A stretch of DNA of 64,000 nucleotides from Desulfopila_A sp964446655 (GCA_964446655.1 CAYUPL010000008.1:24941-88940), one strand, 5' to 3'; positions 45,426 through 54,198 are shown, counted from the stretch's first letter. Numbers and translations: made by a program. The notes: a model not told the origin generated them from the letters alone.

Positions 45426-46551
45426 GTTCTTTATCTCCGTGAATCGCCTTTATGGCCTTGGCGGCTTGTTCGGCAACATCTGTTTTAATAAATCCGCCAT
45501 CCTCCCAAATCACCAGGGGTGCTTTGTCATGAGAGAGCTCCATAAGCTGTATGGCTGCCTCTTTCGCCTGTATTCGGCCGAGCAGGCGGGCAACATGGCC
45601 ACGCACCTCAGCCTTTGGGTGTTTGAGGAAATGAAACAGATTAAAGAAAGGGGTATCTCTGATAAGATCAGGCCTCGATCCGGCAATTTCCCCGAGTGCC
45701 CAGATAACCTGTGTCTGGGTTGAATCATCCCCCAGATAGTTAAGTAAATGTTTAGTAAACGCTCCAAAAATATCGGGCCGCTCTGCAATAACGGCACCGA
45801 GGGTCTCGACCATTCCCCAGTTGGTGGCCGCCGAATCCGAGCAGGCCTCGAAAAGTCGATGGAGAAGCTCTGAAACCTGTCCGGGATCCCGGGTCGAAAC
45901 GCGTGCACAGACCTTACCGATAAGCCAGGCCATGCGCCATCGTCTTTCTTCCAGCGGATCATAGAGATGACGCTGTAGAAGCCGCAACGTTTTTTTATCA
46001 TCAAGGCAAAGCGCAACCAGGCCATCGACGTCACTCTCTTCCGCCAGCCGGTTAACTAATCCTTTGTCAGCTCTCTTTTTCTTTCTCTGAGGATCGGGGG
46101 CAGGTTCAATAACTACTTGTCTCGCAAGGCTTTCATCCGTACCGGTAATATCCTTTTCTTTTTTTCTGCTGAGGCGTTCCACCAGATCGGACATTTCGGT
46201 ATGGAGCCGTATGAAATAGAGAACTCCCCGAGCCGGACGACCATCTATGTTGCCGGTATCCACAACCTGGTGGGTAATTTCATCATAATTCTCAACTCTG
46301 CCGGTGAGATAGTCATCCTCGGGTAACAGCTCCCAGGCGAGCTCGGAATTATCACCACAGGCATACACCAGTGTCTCCACCAGTGCCGCACCGACATTGT
46401 GACCGGTGGCGTCACAGCTGTATACCGCACCGCATTGACAACGGCCCACCGGGAACTCATTCATTTTACGCTGTACAGCATCACTGGCCTTCCCTACTCT
46501 CTGCCCGCAGAACGGACACCAGGGCGGCTTTTTAATTTTTGTTTTCTTCAT
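45418..46551 (-). CDS. Zinc-ribbon and HEAT-repeat protein of unknown function
   Basis: 377 residues, cytosolic by sequence. The N-terminus has Cys12 and Cys15 (WCPFCG) and Cys38, Cys40 and Cys46 (RCQCGAVYSC), which look like a zinc ribbon. Residues about 40-115 form a compact unassigned domain. A charged linker with many Lys follows. Residues about 165-375 are HEAT-like helical repeats (for example AEVRGHVARLLGRIQAKEAAIQL). The layout resembles the DVU0298-type proteins of sulfate reducers as I remember them; that match is from memory and untested. It is flanked by two TPR genes. Confidence 0.75.
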   Translation of the reverse strand: MKKTKIKKPPWCPFCGQRVGKASDAVQRKMNEFPVGRCQCGAVYSCDATGHNVGAALVETLVYACGDNSELAWELLPEDDYLTGRVENYDEITHQVVDTGNIDGRPARGVLYFIRLHTEMSDLVERLSRKKEKDITGTDESLARQVVIEPAPDPQRKKKRADKGLVNRLAEESDVDGLVALCLDDKKTLRLLQRHLYDPLEERRWRMAWLIGKVCARVSTRDPGQVSELLHRLFEACSDSAATNWGMVETLGAVIAERPDIFGAFTKHLLNYLGDDSTQTQVIWALGEIAGSRPDLIRDTPFFNLFHFLKHPKAEVRGHVARLLGRIQAKEAAIQLMELSHDKAPLVIWEDGGFIKTDVAEQAAKAIKAIHGDKEHE

Positions 46552-46589
46552 TTTCCCCTTAAACGGTACAATCTGCTCTCTGCTTCTTC

Positions 46590-47219
46590 CTATTTCAGCT
46601 TTGCCGCTAAACTGCTTTTAAAGTTTGGATCAACCGAATAGCCGAGCTGCTCCGCTTTTTCCATATGCTTGCTTGCCTTTTCAAAATCTTCGCTGAAATA
46701 GTAGGCTACTGCCAGATTATTATGAGCCAGCGGGGAATCCGGTTCCAGCTCTACGCCCTTCAGGGCAGCCTTCAGGGCGCGCTCATCCTCACCTTTCATG
46801 GTCAGAACAGAGGTGAGATTCATCCAGACACTGGCGAGATCAGGATTATATCTGGCGGCCTTTTCATAGGATTCAATGGCCTTGTCCACCTCATTCTGAT
46901 GCTGCTGAATAAGTCCAAGATTGGCATGGGCCTGGGCCGCTTCCGGCATTATTTTCAAGGCACGTTCGTTGAGCTCTTTTGCTTTGCTAATATCCCCTTT
47001 ACCAAAATACAGAGCACCAAGATTGATCAGGCTCTCTACAGAGAGCGGATCAATTTCCAGGGCTTTCTTGAGTGACTGCATGGCCTCTTCCACCCTGCCG
47101 GCCTTCATGTAAACAAGTCCTAAATGATGGTGCGCTACGACATTATCAGGATTTTCCCGGATGTTGCTTTGCAGCTCCTCAATTACTTTCGATAGATCTT
47201 CCTGCAGATTATCTGTCAT
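46590..47219 (-). CDS. TPR-repeat protein of unknown function
   Basis: 209 residues made almost entirely of about five TPR units (for example HHLGLVYMKAGRVEEAMQSL, INLGALYFGKGDISKAKELN, NNLAVAYYFSEDFEKASKHM). No signal peptide. It is the first gene of a likely three-gene set with the zinc-ribbon/HEAT protein (38 bases downstream) and the second TPR protein. It probably acts as a scaffold; no specific role can be named. Confidence 0.8.
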   Translation of the reverse strand: MTDNLQEDLSKVIEELQSNIRENPDNVVAHHHLGLVYMKAGRVEEAMQSLKKALEIDPLSVESLINLGALYFGKGDISKAKELNERALKIMPEAAQAHANLGLIQQHQNEVDKAIESYEKAARYNPDLASVWMNLTSVLTMKGEDERALKAALKGVELEPDSPLAHNNLAVAYYFSEDFEKASKHMEKAEQLGYSVDPNFKSSLAAKLK

Positions 47220-47326
47220 TTTTCCCTCTGGTCTCTTTCTTTATATTGGTCCCGAGGCACATCAAAACAACTACAACTATTGTGCGATGGCCTTCTCATC
47301 TTTTCATCACGTTCAGCACTTATCGA

Positions 47327-47346
47327 ACTGTAGTTTTTTCTACAGT
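47327..47346. promoter_or_regulatory. Perfect dyad upstream of the TPR gene
   Basis: A 7-bp perfect inverted repeat (actgtag / ctacagt) spaced by six T residues lies in the 224-base gap between ribF and the TPR gene at 46590, about 110 bases before the TPR start. It could be an operator or a short hairpin; the T6 lies in the loop, so it is not a terminator. Confidence 0.35.
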
Positions 47347-47443
47347 AGCACAAGAGCGCATACAATATAGACACCATGGGTGTTCTTGCAAGCAGAAAAT
47401 CCCACCGGCTCAACCGGGAATGTCCCCAGGAAGCTCTCAGGGC

Positions 47444-48400
47444 CTACCAGACCAACTGTCGCCCATATTTTGCTGTTGCTGCAAGAACCTCTCTGGCGAC
47501 AAGTACATCTTTACTGATCTGCTCAGCCAACTCTTTTATGTCGGAAAATTTCTCCTCACCCCGGAGAAACTCTATCAGGTTCACCTTAATAGGTCTGCCG
47601 TATATGTTGCGATCAAAATCAAAAATATGTACTTCGGCAACCAGTTTTTTTTCACCGAAAGTCGGGTTATACCCGATGTTGATAACTCCACCGTGGCAGA
47701 TATCGTCACAGATCACCTGACACACATACACACCTCGCCGCGGCACCAGGTCTTCTTCGGAGATATGCAGGTTGGCGGTTGGATAACCGATCTGCTTGCC
47801 GCCACGCTGCTTGCCGCGTTGCACCTCTCCTCGAATCTGATAATACCTGCCCAGCAGCCTGCTTGTCTCCATCATTTTCCCATCGGCAACAAGCTCTCGT
47901 ATCTTAGTGGAACTGATAATGGTATCACTGTAGTAAAAGGCATCAATCACCGTTACGTTGAAACCCTTGTCCCGGCCCTGTCCCTTCAGAAACTCGATAT
48001 TGCCGGTCCGTCCCTTGCCAAAGGCATAATCGTAGCCGACAAACAGATCTTGCACTCCTATTCGGCCCAATAGAATATCATCAACGAAGGATTCGGCTGT
48101 GGTGCCTGCAAAATCTCGGTCGAAAGGTATAATGACAAGCACATCCAATCCGGACAGTTCGATCAGCTCGATCTTCTGCTCGATCGTCGAAATAAGCTTG
48201 ATTCCACCCGGCTTAAGAACCTGCAAAGGGTGTGGATCAAAAGTTATTGCAATACTAACCCCTTGCACCTCTGCGGCCCGCTGCCGGACAACCTCGAAAA
48301 GACGCTGGTGACCAAGATGAACTCCGTCAAAATTGCCGATGGTAACACAGGGTTTGCCGAACTTCTCATTTATAGTAGCAATATCTCGGATAATTTCCAT
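47444..48400 (-). CDS. ribF: Bifunctional riboflavin kinase / FAD synthetase
   Basis: Turns riboflavin into FMN and then FAD. The 318 residues have the nucleotidyltransferase half with GNFDGVHLGHQ at about residues 23-33 and ISSTKIRELV, followed by the flavokinase half with GYPTANL and YGRPIKVNLIEFLRG. Both active sites look complete. It stands alone between tRNA-Leu and the TPR set. FAD supply matters here because AprA, QmoA and QmoB all carry FAD. Confidence 0.96.
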   Translation of the reverse strand: MEIIRDIATINEKFGKPCVTIGNFDGVHLGHQRLFEVVRQRAAEVQGVSIAITFDPHPLQVLKPGGIKLISTIEQKIELIELSGLDVLVIIPFDRDFAGTTAESFVDDILLGRIGVQDLFVGYDYAFGKGRTGNIEFLKGQGRDKGFNVTVIDAFYYSDTIISSTKIRELVADGKMMETSRLLGRYYQIRGEVQRGKQRGGKQIGYPTANLHISEEDLVPRRGVYVCQVICDDICHGGVINIGYNPTFGEKKLVAEVHIFDFDRNIYGRPIKVNLIEFLRGEEKFSDIKELAEQISKDVLVAREVLAATAKYGRQLVW

Positions 48401-48448
48401 TTATCACTCAAAAAATGTCTTCTTTTTTATAATTGAATCAAGAAAGTC

Positions 48449-48477
48449 TTGACAAATAACAGGCCAGCAAGCATATT
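48449..48477 (+). promoter_or_regulatory. Promoter of tRNA-Leu
   Basis: TTGACA (48449-48454) and CATATT (48472-48477) with a 17-base spacer lie directly before tRNA-Leu. The predicted start falls a few bases before the mature 5' end. The -35 is perfect and the -10 matches at four of six. Confidence 0.65.
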
Positions 48478-48487
48478 CTTGAGCGTT

Positions 48488-48574
48488 GCCGAAGTGGCGG
48501 AATTGGTAGACGCGCTAGGTTCAGGGTCTAGTGGGGGTATCCTCGTGGAAGTTCGAGTCTTCTCTTCGGCACCA
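48488..48574 (+). tRNA. tRNA-Leu (anticodon CAG)
   Basis: Class II tRNA on the plus strand: acceptor GCCGAAG / CTTCGGC, anticodon loop TTCAGGG (anticodon CAG), a long variable arm, T loop TCGAGTC, discriminator A and encoded CCA. It is a single-gene unit with its own promoter and terminator. Confidence 0.95.
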
Positions 48575-48583
48575 GAATTATAT

Positions 48584-48620
48584 AAGCTGTTTTTCTCGTA
48601 GGAGAAAAACAGCTTTTTTT
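48584..48620 (+). terminator. Intrinsic terminator of tRNA-Leu
   Basis: A 14-bp perfect stem (aagctgtttttctc / gagaaaaacagctt) with a 4-base loop is followed by a T run. It begins nine bases after the tRNA 3' end. Confidence 0.9.
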
Positions 48621-48664
48621 GTGTAGTTATCACAACCCCTTCTTTTTACCGACAAGCTCGTCCC

Positions 48665-48910
48665 AAAAAGTTTTCTGATTACGTATAATCCTCAGCCATG
48701 ATCTCTTTATCCGGGAGACAGATCGGAGTCTGCGCTTACCTAAATTTTTCTAGGAAAGACTGAGGGGACTGATTTTTTTTCACGTTGTTTTGTGAAAATA
48801 AATCTGTCTCCCGTATTCGAAGAAGAAAAATAAAATCAGTCCCCTAGCTGCCGAATCACTGGCAGCGCATGCGATTTGGCTGAGCTTCGTACGTAATCAG
48901 AAAAAGTTTT
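48665..48910. repeat. Structured repeat-like element with inverted ends
   Basis: A 246-bp non-coding block between tRNA-Leu and pckA. Its ends are imperfect inverted repeats of about 33 bases (core ctgattacgta at 48675-48685 and tacgtaatcag at 48890-48900; ctcagcc at 48691-48697 and ggctgag at 48878-48884). Inside are two further perfect inverted pairs: 12 bases (48712-48723 with 48802-48813) and 14 bases (48763-48776 with 48832-48845). These two interlock. Both inner motifs are variants of GGGGACNGAT, as in REP-type or MITE-type repeats. Two small hairpins (48777-48798, 48847-48866) add structure. No transposase is nearby. Confidence 0.6.
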
Positions 48911-49299
48911 GCATACTTTAATCATGAATGCCGGCCGGAATCATCCCGCCGCCTTTCATGGATGCTTTCCTTTTCAGCAAGTAATACTTGAAGGTAATAC
49001 ATTTTCCCGCCCCCGTATAGCATGATCCTCACTTTACCGCAATGTTACTCTTTACCATCGGAAGTAAGTCCGACTCAGTCCTGCATCGACCATCTGCATG
49101 TCTGCGCCATCATACTCTCAAGGAACCATTTTCACCTATCGTAGCAGTGCAAAACCGTTATTTTTCGTGCAACCCCTCGTCAGATTTCCAGTAATACAAT
49201 GTGGTGTCAATATGTTACAACTTATATTCCTTCTTATCAATTTCAGTACGCCCTGTATTCAATATTGCTGAAAGCACGCTATGTCATTGTGTAATAGTG
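48911..49299. other. Intergenic region upstream of pckA
   Basis: About 390 bases with no supported gene, RNA or clear repeat. Composition is mixed and becomes A/T-rich toward the pckA promoter. Confidence 0.4.
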
Positions 49300-49328
49300 T
49301 TGACGCCCTAACTAAAAAATAATAGAAT
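49300..49328 (+). promoter_or_regulatory. Promoter of pckA
   Basis: TTGACG (49300-49305) and TAGAAT (49323-49328) with exactly 17 bases between; each box matches consensus at five of six positions. The predicted transcript starts near 49335 and has a leader of about 85 bases. Confidence 0.7.
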
Positions 49329-49418
49329 ACCCTTGTAAATTTTACTGAATAGCCTCACAATTTTTCCGGCGAGGCAATACTTTATACATTTCTACCACAT
49401 ATTTTCAAGGAGTTAAAA

Positions 49419-51374
49419 ATGCTTGAACTTAACAAAGGAGAGGATATTCTTGCAGTTGTCGGCGGAATCACCTCCATCTCCGAGGCAAGACAGCTATTTG
49501 ACACCAGGCTTGATGCCTCAAATAAAGCCAAAATTGCCGCAATAAAGAACAAAGAGGCATTGCTGAAGGTTGCCAACGCCATATCTCTATGCAAACCCGA
49601 CTACGTTTTTATTGATACGGGAAGTGAAGAAGACATCCAGTGGATACGGGATCTCGCTCTTGAGAGAGGCGAAGAGAAGAAACTCACCAAACCGGGCCAT
49701 ACTATTCACTTCGATTTACCTCAGGACCAGGCCCGCTTGGTAAACCAGACATATTACATCATCAACGAGGGTGAGCAGATGAGCTCACTCGCCAAATCCG
49801 TGCTGCGCAGCGAAGCGCTGGACTATGTCAAAGAATATATGGTCGGCATCATGCAGACCAAGGTCATGATGGTCGGCTTTTTCAGCCGCGGCCCTGTCGG
49901 GGCCGAAGCCGCTGTTCCGGCAATTGAAATTTCTTCATCTGCTTATGTCTTTCACTCTGCTGAAATTCTCTATAGAAACTGTTTTGCTGAGTTCGACACC
50001 GAAGTGGAACGAGCCGGACTCTTTTTCACCAATGTCCACTCGCAAGGGAACAACACCCCGGAAGAGGTACCGAATGCCAGGATATTCATGGACCGCAGCC
50101 GGCAGACCACTTTTTCCACTTTCTGCACCTACGCCGGCAACACCTTGCTTCTGAAAAAAGGGAATCACCGTTTCGCCGTGGACTACGCCACCTATTACAA
50201 ACCGGAAGAACAACTCTCGGAACATATGTTCATCACCGGCATGACAGGTCCCGGTGGCCGACAAACTTTTTTTGCCGGCGCAGCCCCTTCCGGATGCGGA
50301 AAAACCACCACCGCCATGGTCGGTTCACATTTCATCGGCGATGATCTTGCCCAGATCTGGATCGCCGACGACGGGACAATTCGGGCTATTAATCCGGAGA
50401 AGGGCATTTTCGGCATTGTTGAAGACGTCAACCAGGCGGGTGATCCTTATCTGATGGATTGTCTACGCGGTGACGGCACCGAGGTCATCTGGTCAAATGT
50501 ACTGATAGATGAAAACGGTGTACCTCATTGGGCCGGCAATGGCGAGGAGCCACCACGAAAAGGCATTAATTTTCAGGGTGAATGGTACCAGGGGAAAACC
50601 GATGCAGACGGCAAGCCTGTTCCCATGTCACATAAAAACTCCCGCTGCACCCTGCTTGCCTCAGCTATCAAAAATCATGCCACCGATCTGGCTGAAGATC
50701 CAGCCGGAGTGCCGGTGAAGGTGTTTACTTACTCAGGCCGGGATGCCGATACCATGCCTCCGGTATGGGTCGCCGGGACGGCTGACGAAGGGGTTGTTAT
50801 CGGCGCTTCGATCCTTTCCCAGGCAACCGCCACCGAAGTTGGTGCAACTGGTGTACGACGCCAGCCTTGGGCAAACGCGCCTTTTATACCCGGTGCTCTT
50901 GCCGACTATATGGAGGCCCAGTTTAAATTTTTCAACTCGACCAAATTCAACGAGGAAGCCAAACCGGTTGTCGCGGGTCTGAACTATTTTCTCACTCATG
51001 GCAACAGGGGGGGCAGCGGCACTAAACTGCTTGGCGAGAAAAAAGATGTCAAAGTCTGGCTGGGCTGGCTCGAGCTCTACGCCCATGGAGATGTCGAGGC
51101 TATATCAACTCCCATTGGGATGTTGCCCAGATATTCAGATTTACAACAACTTTTTGCAGATATCAAGAAAGACTATCCCAAATCCCTCTACGACAGTCAA
51201 TTTGCGCTCTATGTCGACAATATCGTTGCTCGGCTTGACATGCAGAGAGAAGAGTACAGCAAAGAAGCAGGTATTCCTCAACGACTTTTTGAGGTGTACA
51301 CCGACCAGAAGAAGGAGTTGCTGGCTTTGAAAGAAAAGTTCGGCGCCGTTGTCGCCATTGACCATCTTTGCTGA
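49419..51374 (+). CDS. pckG: Phosphoenolpyruvate carboxykinase (GTP-type)
   Basis: Links oxaloacetate and phosphoenolpyruvate using GTP/GDP, for gluconeogenesis or anaplerosis. The 651 residues are of GTP-enzyme size. The kinase loop with the active Cys is visible as APSGCGKTT at residues 289-297, after a metal-site region. Further conserved blocks include RRQPWANAPFIPG-type sequence and NYFLTHGNRGG. The ATG has AAGGAG six bases upstream. It is monocistronic, with promoter at 49300 and terminator at 51438. ATP-type enzymes lack this sequence pattern. Confidence 0.92.
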   Translation: MLELNKGEDILAVVGGITSISEARQLFDTRLDASNKAKIAAIKNKEALLKVANAISLCKPDYVFIDTGSEEDIQWIRDLALERGEEKKLTKPGHTIHFDLPQDQARLVNQTYYIINEGEQMSSLAKSVLRSEALDYVKEYMVGIMQTKVMMVGFFSRGPVGAEAAVPAIEISSSAYVFHSAEILYRNCFAEFDTEVERAGLFFTNVHSQGNNTPEEVPNARIFMDRSRQTTFSTFCTYAGNTLLLKKGNHRFAVDYATYYKPEEQLSEHMFITGMTGPGGRQTFFAGAAPSGCGKTTTAMVGSHFIGDDLAQIWIADDGTIRAINPEKGIFGIVEDVNQAGDPYLMDCLRGDGTEVIWSNVLIDENGVPHWAGNGEEPPRKGINFQGEWYQGKTDADGKPVPMSHKNSRCTLLASAIKNHATDLAEDPAGVPVKVFTYSGRDADTMPPVWVAGTADEGVVIGASILSQATATEVGATGVRRQPWANAPFIPGALADYMEAQFKFFNSTKFNEEAKPVVAGLNYFLTHGNRGGSGTKLLGEKKDVKVWLGWLELYAHGDVEAISTPIGMLPRYSDLQQLFADIKKDYPKSLYDSQFALYVDNIVARLDMQREEYSKEAGIPQRLFEVYTDQKKELLALKEKFGAVVAIDHLC

Positions 51375-51389
51375 GAGCCTTTGTTTGGA

Positions 51390-51419
51390 TTTGTCCGGAT
51401 TAGTCCGAGTTAGTCCGCA
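51390..51419. repeat. Three tandem 10-base repeats after pckA
   Basis: Three consecutive 10-base units of the form ttNgtccgNN (positions 51390-51399, 51400-51409, 51410-51419) lie between the pckA stop and its terminator. They are too few and short to assign a role. Confidence 0.6.
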
Positions 51420-51437
51420 AATTTTTGCTTGTCTATC

Positions 51438-51469
51438 AAGGGCCGTCCCTGCAAGGACGGCCCTTTTTT
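51438..51469 (+). terminator. Intrinsic terminator of pckA
   Basis: An 11-bp perfect stem (aagggccgtcc / ggacggccctt) with a short loop and a T run, 63 bases after the pckA stop. Confidence 0.9.
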
Positions 51470-51644
51470 ATCGCCATGCAGGTAGCTCCGCTCCTCTTTC
51501 CCAACCAGTCCCGCACGGTACGCACGGTAATACCTGCCCGACAGGTATTCCTGCGTAAAAAACTATTGTACTTGCATCATACTCTCTCAATGCATAGCAT
51601 TTCTGCGCTATCCTGTAGTGACAAATAAAGAAAGTAAGGTGACC

Positions 51645-52544
51645 ATGACGGATTTTGACCAGGACGAAACTGTCGTAGCAGAGACAGACAACACAGAAGA
51701 GCTCACCGCCGCATCCCTTGTTCTCTCCGCCATGCAGATTCGCCATACCATCTCCACAAGAGGTAATATATACCTCATCTCGGTAAAAAGCATCGACGTG
51801 GAGCCGGCTCGAGAGCACCTCAAGGCTTATCATCTGGAGAATACAGACTGGCCACCTCAGAAAATAGATATTGAACAGAATACGTCCGCGATACAGTCTC
51901 CCACCCTGATGGTTATTGCAGCACTTTTGCTTTTTTACACCGTTACGGGACCATGGCATCAGGATTCACTCTGGTTCAGCAACGGCGCTGGGAACTCAAC
52001 AGCTATCCTTCATCATGGTGAATACTTCCGGCTTGTTACCGCCCTCACCCTTCATGCCGACGTACCCCACCTGCTCGGCAACTGTTTTCTCGGCGGGTTC
52101 TGCCTTCACTTTTTCTGCAGAAGTACAGGACCTGGAATCGGCGTTGCCGCCGTTCTTCTTGCAGCGGTCCTGGGAAACTACATCAATGTCGCGCTTCATG
52201 GGGACGGCCATCATTTTGTCGGTTTTTCCACCGCAGTTTTTGCCACCATCGGCATGCTTGCCATGGACAGCTATCATAGTAAAAAGAAATTTCCCAAACT
52301 CCAGCTCGCTGTTCCTTTTATGGCCGGAGCAGCTCTGCTGGCCATGATGGGAAGTTCCGGCGAACGGACCGATTTAGGCGCCCATTTTTTCGGCTTGCTG
52401 AGCGGTTTTTTCATTGGCAGATTACTGATAACCGAAACGCTGCTCAGCATCCGCAAGTCGTCATTTCTACAACTTTTTTTGTTTCTCTGTACCGTATTGG
52501 CAGTCTACTGGAGTTGGGAGCTGGCCATGGCCAGGGTGTATTAA
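51645..52544 (+). CDS. Rhomboid-family intramembrane serine protease
   Basis: Cleaves membrane proteins within the lipid bilayer. ATG at 51645 has AAGGTG just upstream; a GTG nine codons earlier is in frame but less well placed. The 299-residue product has a soluble N-terminal domain of about 85 residues and six or seven membrane spans. The catalytic pair is Ser195 in GFSTA and His247 in GAHFFG; His142 and Asn146 of the oxyanion region (HLLGN) are also present. The substrate is unknown. It stands between pckA and hflKC. Confidence 0.88.
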   Translation: MTDFDQDETVVAETDNTEELTAASLVLSAMQIRHTISTRGNIYLISVKSIDVEPAREHLKAYHLENTDWPPQKIDIEQNTSAIQSPTLMVIAALLLFYTVTGPWHQDSLWFSNGAGNSTAILHHGEYFRLVTALTLHADVPHLLGNCFLGGFCLHFFCRSTGPGIGVAAVLLAAVLGNYINVALHGDGHHFVGFSTAVFATIGMLAMDSYHSKKKFPKLQLAVPFMAGAALLAMMGSSGERTDLGAHFFGLLSGFFIGRLLITETLLSIRKSSFLQLFLFLCTVLAVYWSWELAMARVY

Positions 52545-53057
52545 AGAACCATACGACAACACATCGCTTCCATAAAAATGACAACGGATACGAGCGACAA
52601 CCGGCCGGAAACTGCTTTTTCCCGACTCTTCCTGAATTTTTTCTATGATCGGGAAAAAATGCATATTACCGGAATGCCGGGCAGCGTGACAACAACTCCG
52701 GTTCGATTTACCTTTTCATCATTGATTTTTCATGTTAATCTGTGACATTGTTTATTGGTGCTAAGAAAGCAAACATGCTTTGTATTTTGCCCTATCCACG
52801 GATAAAGTAGACAGGTGGATTATCTCGAAAAAGTACTCGATGTGAACCTGCAGCCATTCCCTTCAGATGTAAAGCGCGTCTATTTTCCTTCATTGCACTG
52901 TAGCATCACACATCGCAATGATGGAAAATGTACAGCAGCAAAGCGGATGAAGATATTTAGACGGCATTGACCAGTAATCACAACTCAACATCCGGAGATA
53001 TCACTAACTGCAGTGATTCCCGGTACATGAAGAGCAAAACGAATTCAGGAGAGTTAT
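52545..53057. other. Intergenic region upstream of hflK
   Basis: 513 bases without a supported gene. It holds a 10-bp inverted repeat at 52616-52658 and, further on, only weak promoter-like pairs, for example TTGTAT and TAAAGT at about 52775-52805. No riboswitch or repeat family was recognised. Confidence 0.45.
52616..52658. repeat. Inverted repeat in the rhomboid-hflK gap
   Basis: Perfect 10-base arms (tttttcccga / tcgggaaaaa) separated by 23 bases. The T and A tracts are on the outer sides of the arms in both directions, so a terminator for the rhomboid gene is not clear. Confidence 0.45.
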
Positions 53058-54176
53058 ATGTCCAATCATGATCAACAGCCTCCATGGGGGAAAAAGAAAA
53101 ACCCCCAGACCCCCGAGGAAATGGTGGCCCAGATTATCAAGAAGTTGCAGGATTATTTTTCCGGCTCAAACAAACCGCCCGGTGGCGGTGACGATGACGG
53201 CACCCCGCGGAAATCGTTTAACCCCTTCGGCAGTATCGGCAAGATACTCGCCATAGTTCTTCTTGTCTTGATTGCGCAGGGGATTTTCTCCTCTATCTAC
53301 AAGATCACCCCCGGCGAAGTCGGTGTTATCCTGCGCCTCGGTCAATACAACAAAACAACGGGACCAGGACTTCACCTGAAGATTCCTTACGTCGACAGTC
53401 TTACCAAGGTCGATGTCGAATCGATCCGGAAAGAAGAGTTCGGCTTCCGTCTGCAGACCGGTGGTCAACGAACGACCTTTGCCAGACAGGAATATGAAAA
53501 CGAATCGCTGATGCTCACCGCCGACAAAAACGTTATCAACGTCGCCTGGATTGTGCAGTACAGAGTGAATAACCCGGAAAATTTTCTTTTCAAAGTAACA
53601 GACGTCCGTCAGGCTATCCGTGATTTATCGGAAAGCGTCACCAGACGGATTGTCGGTAATATGGACTTCGACTATGTCCTCAGCAACCGGGACCTTTTTG
53701 CCGTATCCGTTAAAAATGAGCTCCAGAACGAACTTGATGAACTTCAAGCCGGTATAGGTATCGGTACCGTCCAGTTTCAGGATATCAATCCTCCCGAGCA
53801 GGTTAAGCCCGCCTTTAATGAAGTCAATGAAGCCGATCAGGATATGAAAAGACTGGTGAACGAAGCGGAAGAACAATACAACAAAGTTATCCCCAGAGCT
53901 CGCGGCGAGGCAAAACAGATAGTGGAAGAGGCTTATGGCTATGCGGCGCAGCGCGTCAATGACGCCAGAGGTGAAACCGGCCGTTTTCTTGATATTCTGG
54001 CAGAATACAAAAACGTACCCGACGTTACCCGCAAGCGTATGTATCTCGAAACCATGCAGCAGGTGATCCCCACGGTGCAATCGGTCTACGTTCTCGACGA
54101 AAACCAGCACTCACCGATTCCACTACTGAACCTCAGTGGTGAAAAAGGCTTGAACCTCACCAAACCGCAAAATTAG
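53058..54176 (+). CDS. hflK: FtsH protease modulator HflK
   Basis: Band-7 (SPFH) membrane protein that forms a large cage with HflC around FtsH and tunes its proteolysis. The 372 residues have a Pro/Gly/Asp-rich cytosolic N-terminus, one membrane span at about 60-80, the SPFH domain beginning ITPGEVGVILRLGQY, and a long helical region with EEQYNKVIPRARGEAKQIVEEAYGYA. hflC follows 22 bases downstream. GGAG precedes the ATG. Confidence 0.95.
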   Translation: MSNHDQQPPWGKKKNPQTPEEMVAQIIKKLQDYFSGSNKPPGGGDDDGTPRKSFNPFGSIGKILAIVLLVLIAQGIFSSIYKITPGEVGVILRLGQYNKTTGPGLHLKIPYVDSLTKVDVESIRKEEFGFRLQTGGQRTTFARQEYENESLMLTADKNVINVAWIVQYRVNNPENFLFKVTDVRQAIRDLSESVTRRIVGNMDFDYVLSNRDLFAVSVKNELQNELDELQAGIGIGTVQFQDINPPEQVKPAFNEVNEADQDMKRLVNEAEEQYNKVIPRARGEAKQIVEEAYGYAAQRVNDARGETGRFLDILAEYKNVPDVTRKRMYLETMQQVIPTVQSVYVLDENQHSPIPLLNLSGEKGLNLTKPQN

Positions 54177-54198
54177 ATTATCACAAGAGGACGGAATA

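Noticed and set aside
48621..49418. Small protein genes in the tRNA-Leu to pckA gap
   Set aside because: Open frames there are short, lack ribosome-binding sites and overlap the inverted-repeat element.
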